Below the pieces are notes generated by a model. That model saw only the letters and a program-made list of their open reading frames with translations. It had not been told where the DNA came from and searched no databases. Positions 53,317 to 60,740 of a stretch of DNA of 64,000 nucleotides are shown here, in pieces. The stretch is from Desulfatibacillum sp. (GTDB taxonomy: Bacteria; Desulfobacterota; Desulfobacteria; Desulfobacterales; Desulfatibacillaceae), in the NCBI GenBank assembly GCA_016342355.1, contig JAEINP010000016.1:1-64000 (forward strand), given 5' to 3'. Within the stretch, counting starts at the first letter, position 1; every line of letters begins with the position of its first letter. A program made the translations under genes and the position numbers.

Positions 53317-55088
53317 GAAGGCGGCTGATGTTTCTTATCATCCTGATTTCATTGGCTCCCTTAGCTCTTATAGCTGTCGTCAATAGCTATCAGTTCAAGA
53401 TTGCCTATGAATCCAAGGTGCTGGAACACCTTGAACAGGTTGTCGAAAAACACAAGCAAAACATTGACACTTTCCTGAACGAAAATCTGGCGGACCTTCG
53501 GGTTATCGCCAGCATCTACCCTATTGAAAATTTCCAGGATGAACTCTTTTTGTCCGAGCTGCTCAGGAATTTGCAAATAGAGCATGGAGGCGTGGTGGTG
53601 GACATGGGCCTGGTGGACGACCAAGGGGTGCAATTGGCCTATTCCGGGCCTTTCAAGCTGGGCAAAGCAGTATATGGGGATGCAGCCTGGTTTCGGGAGG
53701 CCATGACCAGGAGGAACTACATCAGCGATGTGTTCATGGGACTCCGGGGCCTGCCCCACTTTATTGTGGCCACCAAAATCTCCGCCAACGGCAGGGAGTG
53801 GCTACTCAGGTGCACCATTGATTTCATGGCTTTCAACCGGTTGGTGGAAAACATCAGCATCGGAGAGACCGGCCTGGCGTTCATAATCAATCGTCAGGGC
53901 GCCTTCCAGACCAAGCCCCGCATCCACCTGGAACCTCATGTGGGATCTTTGAGTGAGTTGGTATGGGGCAAGCATCCTGCGGAATCCAAACCAATCCAAA
54001 ATTCAGCGCATAACTGGTGGGCCTCCCAAACCAGGGATTTCGCCACAGCTCTGCCGGTTCGGACCATTGTTGCCGATGATCCAGGAGCTCCGGGCGAGAG
54101 CGCCATTTACATCATGACCCAGCTCAAGCAGGGTCAGTGGGCCCTGGTGTATCGCCAAAACGCCCGTGACGCCTTTGGCGCATGGTACAGAACCCGAAAC
54201 GTAGCCATAATCATATTCCTGGTGGGAAGCATGTCCATTGTTTTTATGGCGTTTTTGGTTTCAGCCAAGACCGTGAAACGGCTGGAAATGGCGGACCGGG
54301 AAAAAGAGATGATGAACGAAAAAGTCATTGAGGCTGGCAAGCTGGCCTCCTTGGGGGAACTGGCGGCAGGGATCGCCCATGAGATCAACAATCCGGTAGC
54401 CATCATGGTGGAGGAGTCCGGCTGGATAGGGGATCTTTTGGAGGAGGACGAATTTAAGGAAACTGAGAATGTTACGGAAATCCGCCGTTCCCTGAAGCAA
54501 ATCAAAACTCAGGGCAATCGATGCAAGGAAATCACTCACAAGCTCCTGAGTTTCGCCCGAAGGACAGACCCCAGGCAGCAAGAAGTAAATTTAAACGACC
54601 TCATCCAGGAAGTGGTGGACCTAAGCGGGCAAAGGGCCAAATACGCCAATGTAAAAATCCATCAAATCCTGGCGAAGGACCTGCGGATGGTCCAGGCCTC
54701 CCCTTCGGAGTTGCAGCAGGTTTTGTTGAACCTTATCAATAATTCCATTGATGCCATCGACCACAAGCAGGGAGGCGAAGTGACCATTTCCACCACCAAT
54801 GGGGATGGGGATGTAAGTTTTCATGTGGCGGATACGGGCCAGGGAATTCCGGACGCAGTTTTGAAAAGAGTTTTTGATCCGTTTTTTACAACCAAACCCG
54901 TGGGCAAAGGAACGGGACTGGGTCTTTCCATCTGCTACGGCATCATTCAGAAGATGGGGGGGAAAATTTCGGTAAATAGTTCGGTTGGGATGGGCACCAC
55001 TTTTCACATCAGTCTTCCGGCCGCGTTAAATGGAAAAGCCGGAAGCGAGAAAGAACACGCAAATTACAGAGGAGGAGAACATGTCTGA
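53286..55088 (+). CDS. Sensor histidine kinase with periplasmic Cache-type domain
   Basis: A 600-aa kinase. TM1 is near residues 15-33, a periplasmic dCache-like domain spans about 34-300 ([55 protein letters not shown]), and TM2 is near 305-325. The H-box is [16 protein letters not shown]-box [10 protein letters not shown]1 DTGQGIP, G2 [10 protein letters not shown]. It is paralogous to the 561-aa kinase at 47.4 kb, including the N-terminal HYS...RRRL region, which supports the start at 53286 although no ribosome site is clear (31-base overlap with the gene before). The next receiver gene overlaps its end by 8 bases. Confidence 0.93.
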   Translation: MEKERHYSGVRRRLMFLIILISLAPLALIAVVNSYQFKIAYESKVLEHLEQVVEKHKQNIDTFLNENLADLRVIASIYPIENFQDELFLSELLRNLQIEHGGVVVDMGLVDDQGVQLAYSGPFKLGKAVYGDAAWFREAMTRRNYISDVFMGLRGLPHFIVATKISANGREWLLRCTIDFMAFNRLVENISIGETGLAFIINRQGAFQTKPRIHLEPHVGSLSELVWGKHPAESKPIQNSAHNWWASQTRDFATALPVRTIVADDPGAPGESAIYIMTQLKQGQWALVYRQNARDAFGAWYRTRNVAIIIFLVGSMSIVFMAFLVSAKTVKRLEMADREKEMMNEKVIEAGKLASLGELAAGIAHEINNPVAIMVEESGWIGDLLEEDEFKETENVTEIRRSLKQIKTQGNRCKEITHKLLSFARRTDPRQQEVNLNDLIQEVVDLSGQRAKYANVKIHQILAKDLRMVQASPSELQQVLLNLINNSIDAIDHKQGGEVTISTTNGDGDVSFHVADTGQGIPDAVLKRVFDPFFTTKPVGKGTGLGLSICYGIIQKMGGKISVNSSVGMGTTFHISLPAALNGKAGSEKEHANYRGGEHV

Positions 55089-55515
55089 TATCAAAGTTAT
55101 GCTCGTGGATGACGAGCAATCTTTTGTGGAAACCATGGCAAAGAGGCTGACCAAGCGAAAACTGGAAGTGGTTCAAGCCTTTACTGGCGAGGAAGGCCTG
55201 GAAAAACTGAATGAAACCTTTGGAGTGGATGTAGTGGTCCTGGACGTGAAAATGCCTGGCATGGACGGCATAGAGACCCTGAAGGAAATCAGGAAGCGCC
55301 ACCCCTTGGTGGAAGTGATCATGCTCACGGGCCATGCCACAGTCCAGAGCGCTATTGACGGCATGAAGCAAGGCGCTTTCGACTACCTGATGAAGCCATG
55401 TGACATGGATGACCTGTTGGGTAAGGTGAGAGAGGCCAAAGCCAAAAAGGAAAATCATGAGCAAAAAATCGCCCAGGCACGGGCAATGAACATCGTCAAC
55501 AGACGGGGAGACTGA
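55081..55515 (+). CDS. Stand-alone response regulator receiver
   Basis: A 144-aa receiver with acidic pocket at 10-12, Asp55 in VVVLDVKMPGMDG, MLTGHAT and LMKPCD. The C-terminal tail (EQKIAQARAMNIVNRRGD) is similar to the tail of the 150-aa receiver at 46.9 kb. GAGGAG precedes the ATG. It is coupled to the upstream kinase by an 8-base overlap, so it is the most likely direct phosphate acceptor. It has no output domain. Confidence 0.92.
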   Translation: MSDIKVMLVDDEQSFVETMAKRLTKRKLEVVQAFTGEEGLEKLNETFGVDVVVLDVKMPGMDGIETLKEIRKRHPLVEVIMLTGHATVQSAIDGMKQGAFDYLMKPCDMDDLLGKVREAKAKKENHEQKIAQARAMNIVNRRGD

Positions 55516-55535
55516 TTGTTTAGAGAGGCCACGCC

Positions 55536-55934
55536 ATGAAAATAATCACACCCGACATAAAACCCTTAAAGATCCTGCTCGTCGATGATGAGCAGGGTTA
55601 TCTGCACGTCCTGGAAAAAAGGATGGCGCGCAGAAACATAGAAGTCACGGCCGCCACCAGTGGTTCGGATGCTGTGGGAATTTTAAGGGGAACGGATTTT
55701 GATGTGGCGGTGGTGGATCTGAAAATGGAGGATATGGACGGGATAGAGGTCCTCAATATTTTCAAAAAAATGGTCCCGGAAATGCCCGTCATCATCCTCA
55801 CGGGACATGGATCGGAAAAGGCCGCCCGTCAGGGTATGGCCCAGGGAGCTTTTGACTATCTTACCAAGCCCTGCGACCTGGAAGATCTTTTGGAAAAGAT
55901 ATACCAAGCCTGCCCTTCTTATGAAGAAGGTTGA
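55536..55934 (+). CDS. Stand-alone response regulator receiver
   Basis: A 132-aa receiver. The acidic pocket is at DDE 17-19, with Asp61 in VAVVDLKMEDMDG, ILTGHGS and LTKPCD. It lacks the shared C-terminal helix of the other three receivers in the island and ends soon after the last receiver helix. It lies 20 bases after the previous receiver and 36 bases before the SLC13 gene. Two receivers in tandem after one kinase suggest a phosphate sink or branch. Confidence 0.92.
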   Translation: MKIITPDIKPLKILLVDDEQGYLHVLEKRMARRNIEVTAATSGSDAVGILRGTDFDVAVVDLKMEDMDGIEVLNIFKKMVPEMPVIILTGHGSEKAARQGMAQGAFDYLTKPCDLEDLLEKIYQACPSYEEG

Positions 55935-55970
55935 TACAGGGGCTGTTACTGTGCCTGGAAAGGACGAAAC

Positions 55971-57554
55971 ATGATTTTCAAGAACAAGTATTTTCAACTA
56001 TGCCTGGCTTTGAGCCTGGGGGTGATCATCCTCCTGTTGCCCAGGCCGGAAGGCAACACCTTTAAGATTGTAGGTGACGAAGCTCAACTCGTCTTGCAGC
56101 AGGTTTCCGGAGAATTTGAACTGGTTTCCCGGGACGCCAAAACCAAGGAATACACTGTCCGGATCACCAACGCCGAAAAGGTTGGCCCTGAGGTCGCTAA
56201 TTACCTGAAAGAGGCGGCCTCCCAGGTCCAGGGGGACAAAAAGATCACCGTGGAATATCAGGACGGCCTGGACCCCAAGGGAAAACGCTTTTTAGCCATA
56301 CTGGGGGTTTTGATCTTTCTGTTTGTGGTGGAGCCCATTCCTCTGGAAATCACAGCCATTGGCATTGGCGTTTCCCTGGTGCTCATGGGCGTGACGGACG
56401 TGAAAAACGCCTGGGCGCCCTACATGCACCCGGTGGTGGTCTTCATCATGTGCTGCCTCATATTCGCCATTGCCCTGGATAAAGCGGGGCTGACCAAGCG
56501 GCTGGGGTATTTTATCGTAAAAATGGCCGGAACCAGCGTGGTGAAGTTCACCTTCATCATTTCCATCGGCCTGGGTATCGCTTCGTCGTTCATGCATGAT
56601 GCCGCAGCGGTCGCCGTGGGTATCATCACCATGCTGCCCCTTATGAAGGCCGCAGGCATCGCCCCGGGAACAAAAACCGCTAAATTCATGATGCTTTCCC
56701 TGCCTTTTGCCTGTTCCAGCGGAGGCATGGGTTCCCTGATCGGCGGCGGGCGCTGCATGGTTTCAGCGGCGTTTTTAAAGGAATTCACGGGTGTGGAAAT
56801 CAGCTTTGTGGATTGGATCGTCTTTGCCATGCCCGCAGCCCTCATTTGCGTACCCGCAGCTGTCTTAATCGTTTACATGGTGTACCGTCCAGATCCCAAA
56901 TACAAACTGCCCCAGTTTGACGAATCCCTGGGTCCCTGGACCGGTTTGGAGAAAAAAACCATTGTTGTTATCTGCCTGGCCTTCCTGTTGTGGTTGACCA
57001 AGGGAATCCATGGTTTGGATTATTCGATTACAGGTATGATAGCGGTGGGCGCCCTGATCCTGATGGAAGTCCTGAAATGGGACGACATCCACGAAAACCT
57101 GGAATGGGGCACTGCCCTGTTCATTTTTGGCGGCGGCATATCTCTGGGTCTGGGTATGGGGTACTCCGGGGCCGCATCCTATTTCGCCAACCTGTTCTTC
57201 CCGTACATCCAGGGCGGGGGCTGGCTGCTTCTGTTCGTGGGTGTGGGTGTGTTCGGGGCCCTGGTTACCAACGCCATGGCCAACGTGGCCGCGGCGGCGT
57301 TGATTTTACCCATCGTCATCCCCATGGCGCAGTTGGAAGGGGTGGATCCCAGAGTCCTGGCTCTGTGCCTGGGCATGGCGACGTCTTTCGCCATGCTCCT
57401 GGTTATCGGGTGTCCTCCCAACGCCATTGCCTATAGTTACAAATACTTCAAGGCTTCGGACCTTACCAAGGTGGGGGCGGTGGCGACCCCCATCCTCCTG
57501 GGAATTCTGGTACTGGTGGCCAGCGTGTGGTGGCGGATTCTGGGGCTGGTATAA
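55971..57554 (+). CDS. SLC13/DASS-family anion:sodium symporter (second copy)
   Basis: A 527-aa transporter. TM1 (residues about 8-24) is followed by about 80 hydrophilic residues (27-105) before TM2, again an unusual insert. The family core shows VEPIPLEITAIGIGVSLVLMGVT, HPVVVFIMCCLIFAIAL, CSSGGMGSLIGGGRCMVSA, VTNAMANVAAAALILPIV and IGCPPNAIAYSYKY. It is related to the 617-aa protein, but its insert is different in sequence. It probably moves sulfate or a dicarboxylate with sodium. It sits between receivers in the third operon. GGAAAGGAC precedes the ATG. Confidence 0.88.
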   Translation: MIFKNKYFQLCLALSLGVIILLLPRPEGNTFKIVGDEAQLVLQQVSGEFELVSRDAKTKEYTVRITNAEKVGPEVANYLKEAASQVQGDKKITVEYQDGLDPKGKRFLAILGVLIFLFVVEPIPLEITAIGIGVSLVLMGVTDVKNAWAPYMHPVVVFIMCCLIFAIALDKAGLTKRLGYFIVKMAGTSVVKFTFIISIGLGIASSFMHDAAAVAVGIITMLPLMKAAGIAPGTKTAKFMMLSLPFACSSGGMGSLIGGGRCMVSAAFLKEFTGVEISFVDWIVFAMPAALICVPAAVLIVYMVYRPDPKYKLPQFDESLGPWTGLEKKTIVVICLAFLLWLTKGIHGLDYSITGMIAVGALILMEVLKWDDIHENLEWGTALFIFGGGISLGLGMGYSGAASYFANLFFPYIQGGGWLLLFVGVGVFGALVTNAMANVAAAALILPIVIPMAQLEGVDPRVLALCLGMATSFAMLLVIGCPPNAIAYSYKYFKASDLTKVGAVATPILLGILVLVASVWWRILGLV

Positions 57555-57628
57555 AGCGGATTTCACGGATTTATTAATTTGGTGAAACAGGTGTAGGATG
57601 GCTGAAAAGCCGGAAAGGAGCACGGATT

Positions 57629-57817
57629 ATGAAAAAAATCATCGTAACCTCCAGCAGGCCGGACAAAGAGGGAAAAACCCTGGCCGCCATGCTGCATGTC
57701 CTGTTTCCCGAGTGCGAAATCCAGGTCACGGATGACTCCCATGGAACCCGGATGAAATCCAGTGCAACTGCGCAAAACAGGGATTCAATAAATCGTGAAC
57801 AACGAAAAAGCCATTAA
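57629..57817 (+). CDS. Small protein (62 aa) in the SLC13 operon
   Basis: A short frame with AAAGGAG 9 bases before its ATG. The first part, MKKIIVTSSRPDKEGKTLAA, reads like a beta-strand and a phosphate-loop-like turn. The second half is polar and overlaps the start of the next gene by 23 bases. It occupies the otherwise empty space between the SLC13 and receiver-kinase genes. No family is recognised. The overlap and the ribosome site favour translation. Confidence 0.45.
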   Translation: MKKIIVTSSRPDKEGKTLAAMLHVLFPECEIQVTDDSHGTRMKSSATAQNRDSINREQRKSH

Positions 57818-59018
57818 ACTGTTGTTGGTGGATGACGAGGACGCGTTTCGGCAGGCCCTGGCCAAAAGGCTGGGGCGGCGGGAAATGGACGTTTTCCAGG
57901 CATCCACCGGGGAAGAGGCTCTGGAGGTATTGAAGGCCACCCCGGCCAATGTGGTGGTCATGGACGTGAAAATGCCGGGCATGGGGGGATTGGACGCCCT
58001 CTCCCGCATCCGCCATGAGCACCCGGGGACAGAGGTGATCCTTCTTACCGGCCAGGCCGCCGTGGAAGACGGCATTACGGGAATCCGTTCCGGAGCTTTT
58101 GATTATTTGCAAAAACCTGTGGAAACGGAAAACCTGGTCAACAAAATCCGCCAGGCCTTTGACAAAGGCAAGCACCGGACGGACCTTGCAAAAGAAGCGG
58201 AAATGCGGGAATCCCTGGAAAGGCAGATGGCAACGGCCGAAAGGCTGGCCTCCCTGGGAACCCTGGCGGCGGGAGTCGCCCACGAAATAAACAACCCCTT
58301 GGCCATTATCGCCGAGGCGGCGGGGTATATGCGTTTGCTTTTGAAAAAAGAGGAATGCGCAACCATACCCTTTCACGACCAGTTAGAAAAGGCATTGGGC
58401 AAAATTGAAAAAAGCGTGGGAAGGGCCAAACGGACCACCATGCAACTTCTTGGTTTTGCGGGACAGCCGGATGCGGTATATAGGGAGATTGAGCTAGATG
58501 ATCTTGTGGAAGAGGTGATCCTGCTGGTGAGCGGCCAGGCCTCGGGTATGGGGGTGACAGTTATCAAGGAGCAAAACCCCTGTCCCATTATCCTGTGGAC
58601 TGATCCTCACCGGCTCAGACAGGTGCTTATCAACCTGGTTTCCAACGGAATCGCGGCATGCGACAGAGGGGGACGGGTTTTCATAGGAAGCGCGTTTTCC
58701 GAGGGCATGGCTGTCATCCATGTCCGGGATACGGGCCATGGCATTCCCAAGGAAAACATGGACCGGATTTTCGAGCCATTTTTCACAACCAAACCTCCGG
58801 GTCAGGGTACCGGGTTAGGGCTGTTCGTAAGCCTGGATATTATCAAACGCCTGGGAGGCGCCATACAAGTGGAAAGCAAAGTGGGTCAGGGCGCCTGCTT
58901 CCGGGTGAGTGTTCCTCGCCGTGGAAAGGCCTGCCCCGAGGTATCCAACGACATTGACTGGCGGGACAAAGCCAGAGAACTTGAAAGGAGAGACAATCAT
59001 GGTGCGGGTGCCCATTAA
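57795..59018 (+). CDS. Receiver-histidine kinase hybrid (cytoplasmic)
   Basis: A 407-aa soluble protein with the domains in reversed order: receiver at 1-120 (Asp57 in VVVMDVKMPGMGG, LTGQAA, LQKPVE), a short coiled coil, then HisKA with [15 protein letters not shown] near residue 158, and HATPase with N-box LVSNGIAAC, G1 DTGHGIP and G2 GQGTGLGLFVS. It has no membrane segment, so its input is the receiver, likely phosphorylated by the Cache kinase or the other receivers' partner. It starts with GTG and overlaps the 62-aa gene by 23 bases and the next receiver gene by 20 bases. This supports a multistep relay. Confidence 0.92.
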   Translation: MNNEKAIKLLLVDDEDAFRQALAKRLGRREMDVFQASTGEEALEVLKATPANVVVMDVKMPGMGGLDALSRIRHEHPGTEVILLTGQAAVEDGITGIRSGAFDYLQKPVETENLVNKIRQAFDKGKHRTDLAKEAEMRESLERQMATAERLASLGTLAAGVAHEINNPLAIIAEAAGYMRLLLKKEECATIPFHDQLEKALGKIEKSVGRAKRTTMQLLGFAGQPDAVYREIELDDLVEEVILLVSGQASGMGVTVIKEQNPCPIILWTDPHRLRQVLINLVSNGIAACDRGGRVFIGSAFSEGMAVIHVRDTGHGIPKENMDRIFEPFFTTKPPGQGTGLGLFVSLDIIKRLGGAIQVESKVGQGACFRVSVPRRGKACPEVSNDIDWRDKARELERRDNHGAGAH

Positions 59019-59442
59019 TATACTCGTGGTGGATGATGAAGAGGACTTTGTGGAAATGTTCTCCATGCGTCTGGAAGAGATGGGAGAAATCGTCAAGGGC
59101 GTGCACAGCGGACAGGAATGCCTGGACATCCTTGCCCAGGCCGATGTGGATGTGGTTATCCTGGACATCAAGATGCCCGGCATGGACGGTATCGAAACCC
59201 TGCGGGAAATCAAACGCAGGAATCCCATTGTGGAGGTTATCCTGCTTACCGGCCATGGCACTACCGACACAGCCGTGGAAGGCATGAAGCTGGGAGCCTT
59301 TGACTATTTGAACAAACCCGCAGACTTCAGGGAACTCATGGAAAAACTGGAAGGCGCCAGAAAACGCAAGGCAGAGCAGGAGGAAAGAATTCGCAAGGCG
59401 GAGTCGCGCACTCTCATGCGCAAGACTGGAAATTTATTCTGA
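58999..59442 (+). CDS. Stand-alone response regulator receiver
   Basis: A 147-aa receiver with acidic pocket at 12-14, Asp56 in VVILDIKMPGMDG, LLTGHGT and LNKPAD. The tail (EERIRKAESRTLMRKTGNLF) resembles the tails of the receivers at 46.9 and 55.1 kb. GAAAGGAG precedes the ATG. It overlaps the hybrid kinase gene by 20 bases, so it is probably its direct acceptor. Its last 9 bases overlap the end of the convergent GGDEF gene. Confidence 0.92.
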   Translation: MVRVPINILVVDDEEDFVEMFSMRLEEMGEIVKGVHSGQECLDILAQADVDVVILDIKMPGMDGIETLREIKRRNPIVEVILLTGHGTTDTAVEGMKLGAFDYLNKPADFRELMEKLEGARKRKAEQEERIRKAESRTLMRKTGNLF

Positions 59443-60183
59443 GTTTTCACTCACCACCCGATTGCGTCCCTTCTGTTTAGCCATATATAGACGCCGGTCA
59501 GCCAAGGCAACGAGGCTGCCGGCGTCATTAGGCTGGCCGTCCTGGTCCTGGCGCAGGGCCACTCCCGCGCTTACTGTGACGGGAATAGGCAGTCCGGCCT
59601 CTTGCAAGGGATTCTCTTCCACTGCTATGCGCAGCCGATCTATGATCTCATGGGCTTCTTCCAGGCGGGTTCCGGGCATGACCGCCAGGATTTCCTCCCC
59701 TCCATACCGGATGAGCACGTCTTCCGTTCGCAGGGAGGTGCGGAATATGGCGCTCACGTGACGGAGAACCTTGTCCCCCACGGGATGGCCGTAAGTGTCG
59801 TTGACGCACTTGAAATGATCCAGATCCAACATGGCCGCGCACAAGGGAGACCCCCGGCGGCTGGACCGGGCGATTTCCTCATTCAAACGCACCCTCCCGA
59901 ACCGCCGGTTATACAGGCCCGTCAATTCGTCATAGGCCGCCAACTGGCGCAGGCGATGATACATGCTGAGGTTTTCAGAAGCAGCCAAAAAGTTTTTTCT
60001 GGCCATAGTCCTGGCATCCTCGCTTATAGGCATTCCATCTGTGGGGACCCAGGTCATGACCAGCACCCCGGTTTCTCCGTTCGGTCGGCACGTGTCCACA
60101 AACAGCACCTTTTCGTACTCCAGGATGGCTGCCAAATTATTTTCAGTGGCCTCCAGGGACAGGAGATTGATATTGGATTTCAT
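59434..60183 (-). CDS. GGDEF-domain protein, probable diguanylate cyclase
   Basis: A 249-aa cytoplasmic protein. The first 80 residues are an unmatched sensory region (EYEKVLFVDTC, LVMTWVPTDG). The GGDEF domain (about 84-245) begins DELTGLYNRR and has the active-site loop RYGGEEIL at 159-166. The last residue of the signature is Ile where Phe is usual. The inhibitory RxxD site is intact (Arg152-Asp155). It likely makes cyclic di-GMP. The ATG at 60183 is chosen because the perfect sigma-54 site at 60260 lies across the longer alternative. It is convergent with the last receiver gene (9-base overlap). Confidence 0.85.
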   Translation of the reverse strand: MKSNINLLSLEATENNLAAILEYEKVLFVDTCRPNGETGVLVMTWVPTDGMPISEDARTMARKNFLAASENLSMYHRLRQLAAYDELTGLYNRRFGRVRLNEEIARSSRRGSPLCAAMLDLDHFKCVNDTYGHPVGDKVLRHVSAIFRTSLRTEDVLIRYGGEEILAVMPGTRLEEAHEIIDRLRIAVEENPLQEAGLPIPVTVSAGVALRQDQDGQPNDAGSLVALADRRLYMAKQKGRNRVVSENSE

Positions 60184-60259
60184 AATTTTTCTGTCGCTCC
60201 TTGCTATGCATTTCTTTCCATCCGCGATTCCTGCAAAATCCTGGATAATGTTTGCATAG

Positions 60260-60275
60260 AGCAAGCTGCGTGCCA
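60260..60275 (-). promoter_or_regulatory. Sigma-54 promoter of the GGDEF gene
   Basis: On the minus strand TGGCACGCAGCTTGCT fits the TGGCACR-N4-TTGCW consensus at every fixed position. It is 77 bases before the ATG at 60183. The palindrome at 60424 lies 149 bases upstream. Confidence 0.85.
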
Positions 60276-60423
60276 GTTTTAGGCAAGCTAATTGGATTTA
60301 GGCGGAAGCACAACCATAGGAATTAACCATCTGATTTATTGCCATATTATTTGATGGGAAAATATCAAAAATTCGGGCGTCGCCAGTGCCCTGTCTCCCT
60401 GCCCGACACGGCCCTTTGGCAGG

Positions 60424-60442
60424 GTGTAAAATTTTACGACAC
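60424..60442. promoter_or_regulatory. Candidate activator-binding palindrome, site 3
   Basis: GTGTAAAATTTTACGACAC has the same GTGT-N11-ACAC form and full GTGTAAA left half as the site at 52725. With the flanking G and C it extends to GGTGT...ACACC. It contains an inner perfect GTAAAATTTTAC palindrome. Confidence 0.55.
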
Positions 60443-60640
60443 CTGAAAGGCTGTTATTCCATTCACAGAGAGTGTGGAGATCAAACGACCCGGCTTAGCT
60501 CTTTATGATTTTTCCCTCGTCCATTGCGGCGGACTGGTTTTGCAATGTGCGAAACCAAGGACCCAAAACAATTCTGAAATCATTACAAACTACATAATAT
60601 CAATAAGTTAAACTTTTTACAAAAAACTAAAAAATTTTTC

Positions 60641-60668
60641 TAAAGTTGGGCGGGAGATGTGCCGATAT
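60641..60668 (+). promoter_or_regulatory. Sigma-28 (FliA-type) promoter of the FliD-like gene
   Basis: TAAAGTTG followed, 12 bases later, by GCCGATAT matches TAAAGTTT-N11-GCCGATAA with one extra spacer base and two end mismatches. Initiation would be near 60680, about 60 bases before the ATG at 60741. Confidence 0.75.
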
Positions 60669-60740
60669 ATTATAGGGAGATTGTTTCTTTCCCAAAGGGT
60701 TCGTGAATCAGCAATCCTCACTTTGTAGTGGAGGTGCTCT

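Larger units (their letters stand above)
60184..60740. other. 557-base divergent regulatory region
   Basis: It separates the GGDEF gene from the FliD-like gene. It contains a consensus sigma-54 promoter facing left (60260-60275), a GTGT-N11-ACAC palindrome (60424-60442), an AT-rich stretch at about 60300-60380, and a sigma-28-type promoter facing right (60641-60668). I see no gene in it. Confidence 0.75.
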
